This document shows, piece after piece, positions 59,465-64,000 of a stretch of 64,000 nucleotides of DNA. Numbering within the stretch: position 1 is the stretch's first letter; each line of letters starts with the position of its first letter. A program made the position numbers and the translations under genes. The notes below the pieces were generated by a model, which had not been told where the DNA came from, ran no database searches, and saw only the letters and a program-made list of their open reading frames with translations. This DNA is from Coturnix japonica (taxonomy: Eukaryota > Chordata > Aves > Galliformes > Phasianidae): NCBI RefSeq assembly GCF_001577835.2, contig NC_029529.1, forward strand, positions 7,442,157-7,506,156, given 5' to 3'.

Positions 59465-60724
59465 ATACCTGCTTCTATCTTTATTGCAGCTTTATAGCAA
59501 ATGAAATACTTTAATGAAACTCATAGTAAACAGCAGTATTTCACAGTGTCATTTGTTCACTTTGTTTGTCCTGTTGCAGTCCCTGAGGAAAGACTTGGGG
59601 AGGCAGCTCTGACAGCAGCTCCTTGGCACTGTGGGAAGCCCAGGCAGGCTTTGCTTCAAGCAGCCATTTTGCTTTGTTAAAGTAACACCTGAGAGATGCA
59701 GTGCCAGGGTGGTACGCACAGGAGGTAAACTTGCACTCCAGGAGAGAGCTGGGAATTAACCAGGTGAAACAGGAACCTTTGCTCATCTGCCAGACTGTCA
59801 CACTGCAGGGATCAGAGGGAGGACACTGCAACACAAATTCATTGTGACTAAATTCAATTAGGAAATACTGGTGTCTGAGTTTGGGTGCACTTACTGTGAC
59901 TGGGGCTTCAAATACAATGAATGATGATCTGCTGCCCTCCAGCAGCTCAGTTACTCCTTTCAGTGTGGAAGACTGACTCACATTCAGGCAAGTTGTCAGC
60001 CTTCCAGACAGCATGAGTCAGTCAGATCCATCCAAAGCAGATGAGGGAGATGGAATGAATGGTTGTGATTGCCGGTTGTGACAGCAGGCAGTGCAGTGGC
60101 AGCTGTGTGCTGTCATGTTTAGTGGCCTCCTACTTTCTCTTCCCCATTCTCTTGAGCTTTTGCACTTTGGATGGTTCAATCCAGCTGCTGCCTGGTAGTC
60201 CATCACATGTGTGTAAGAATAGTGCTGAGGTGATCAGTCCTTAAAACTGGAAAAAAGCTCAAATTTGTTCTGCCTGGAGCTTAGGATAAGCTGTAAACAT
60301 TGTTTGCTTCCTACCAGTTAAAATCTTATTCTGCATGAAATCTTGGCTTTTAAAAGTAGTCCGTGTAATCCTTAAGTATGTCAATGTATTTGGGCTCAAC
60401 TTATAGCATAAATGGGAAATGCTGTGGTCCTTTGGTTAGCTTTCATACCATAAAGCAGTAAGGTGTTGAAGTTGAAGATTCTGACGCTCATTTTCAAGTT
60501 AAGAGTGAGGTTTTGGTATCTGGAATCAATGAAAACAGAATGGCTGTTTCCTAAGGAAATAATGTGCATCTCAGGTCTTCCTTTTTCATCTACCTGCTGC
60601 AGTTATATCTCAAACAAGATGTAGCTGAATGTCAGGCATTTTAGAATGAAACCAAGATGATAACTCAATTAGCAGATCAATTACGGATGATAATGGTGGC
60701 ATTATGGTGTACTCCATGACTCAG
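59465..60724 (-). other. ABCC6: ABCC6 3' UTR (probable)
   Basis: The first minus-strand AATAAA after the ABCC6 stop is at 59481-59486, which would give a 1.25-kb 3' UTR. A 157-codon minus-strand frame at 59541-60014 has no family resemblance and sits inside this UTR, so I do not call it. Confidence 0.4.
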
Positions 60725-63826
<3,102 letters not shown>

Positions 63827-64000
63827 CTAGCAGAAAGGAGCAGAAACACTAAGGTAGATAAAAGAACTTCGATATGTGCTCACAGGTACCTGTTATGTTG
63901 TTTTAGTGTATATTTACAAAGGCATCCTCATCAGCTAATGACATGAGAAATTATCCCTTAAAAGGATAAAAACTAAACTTTGACAAGTTTCTGTGGTTAT

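Noticed and set aside
59541-60014. 157-codon minus-strand frame
   Set aside because: No recognisable domain, and it lies in the probable ABCC6 3' UTR. Phase and splice signals do not link it to ABCC6.

Overview
This is a vertebrate nuclear window, almost certainly from a bird. The coding DNA is split into short exons with GT-AG introns. The interspersed repeats are CR1 LINE fragments, some ending in the ATTCTGTG-type octamer repeat typical of birds. The encoded smooth-muscle myosin start is nearly the chicken gizzard protein, differing at about two residues from my memory of it, so a galliform or other bird close to chicken is most likely. Gene order and orientation, MYH11(-) CEP20/FOPNL(-) ABCC1(+) ABCC6(-), match the conserved block at human 16p13.11. 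One ambiguous base (n) lies at 2330.

Layout. 1-8996 is the 5' end of MYH11 on the minus strand: part of intron 2, the first coding exon (2493-2851), intron 1, and an inferred non-coding exon 1 with a TATA box near 8.9-9.03 kb. 8997-14040 is the MYH11 upstream region. 14045-18101 is the complete five-exon centrosomal gene CEP20 (175 codons, minus strand). 18102-19850 is the head-to-head spacer, with one CpG-rich promoter at each end. 19851-56499 is the complete coding region of ABCC1 (MRP1): all 31 coding exons were found, they join in frame to 1523 residues, and nearly all exon lengths equal the human ones as I remember them. 56500-60724 holds the two converging 3' ends. 60725-63826 holds the last six exons of ABCC6, which runs off the right edge.

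The genes are not functionally coupled: one smooth-muscle motor, one centriolar satellite/cilium protein, and two paralogous ABCC transporters lying tail to tail. Repeats are five CR1 fragments in ABCC1 introns, one GC-rich avian interspersed repeat in ABCC1 intron 1 that may be an LTR relic, and several short tandem duplications.

No wholly new system is visible. The most useful observation is a proposed complete MYH11 control region: TATA box plus spliced non-coding exon 1, two CArG-like boxes about 1.05 and 1.17 kb upstream, a perfect CArG box about 1.36 kb into intron 1, and a further perfect CArG with a near-CArG partner in intron 2. This resembles what is known of the mammalian smooth-muscle myosin promoter.
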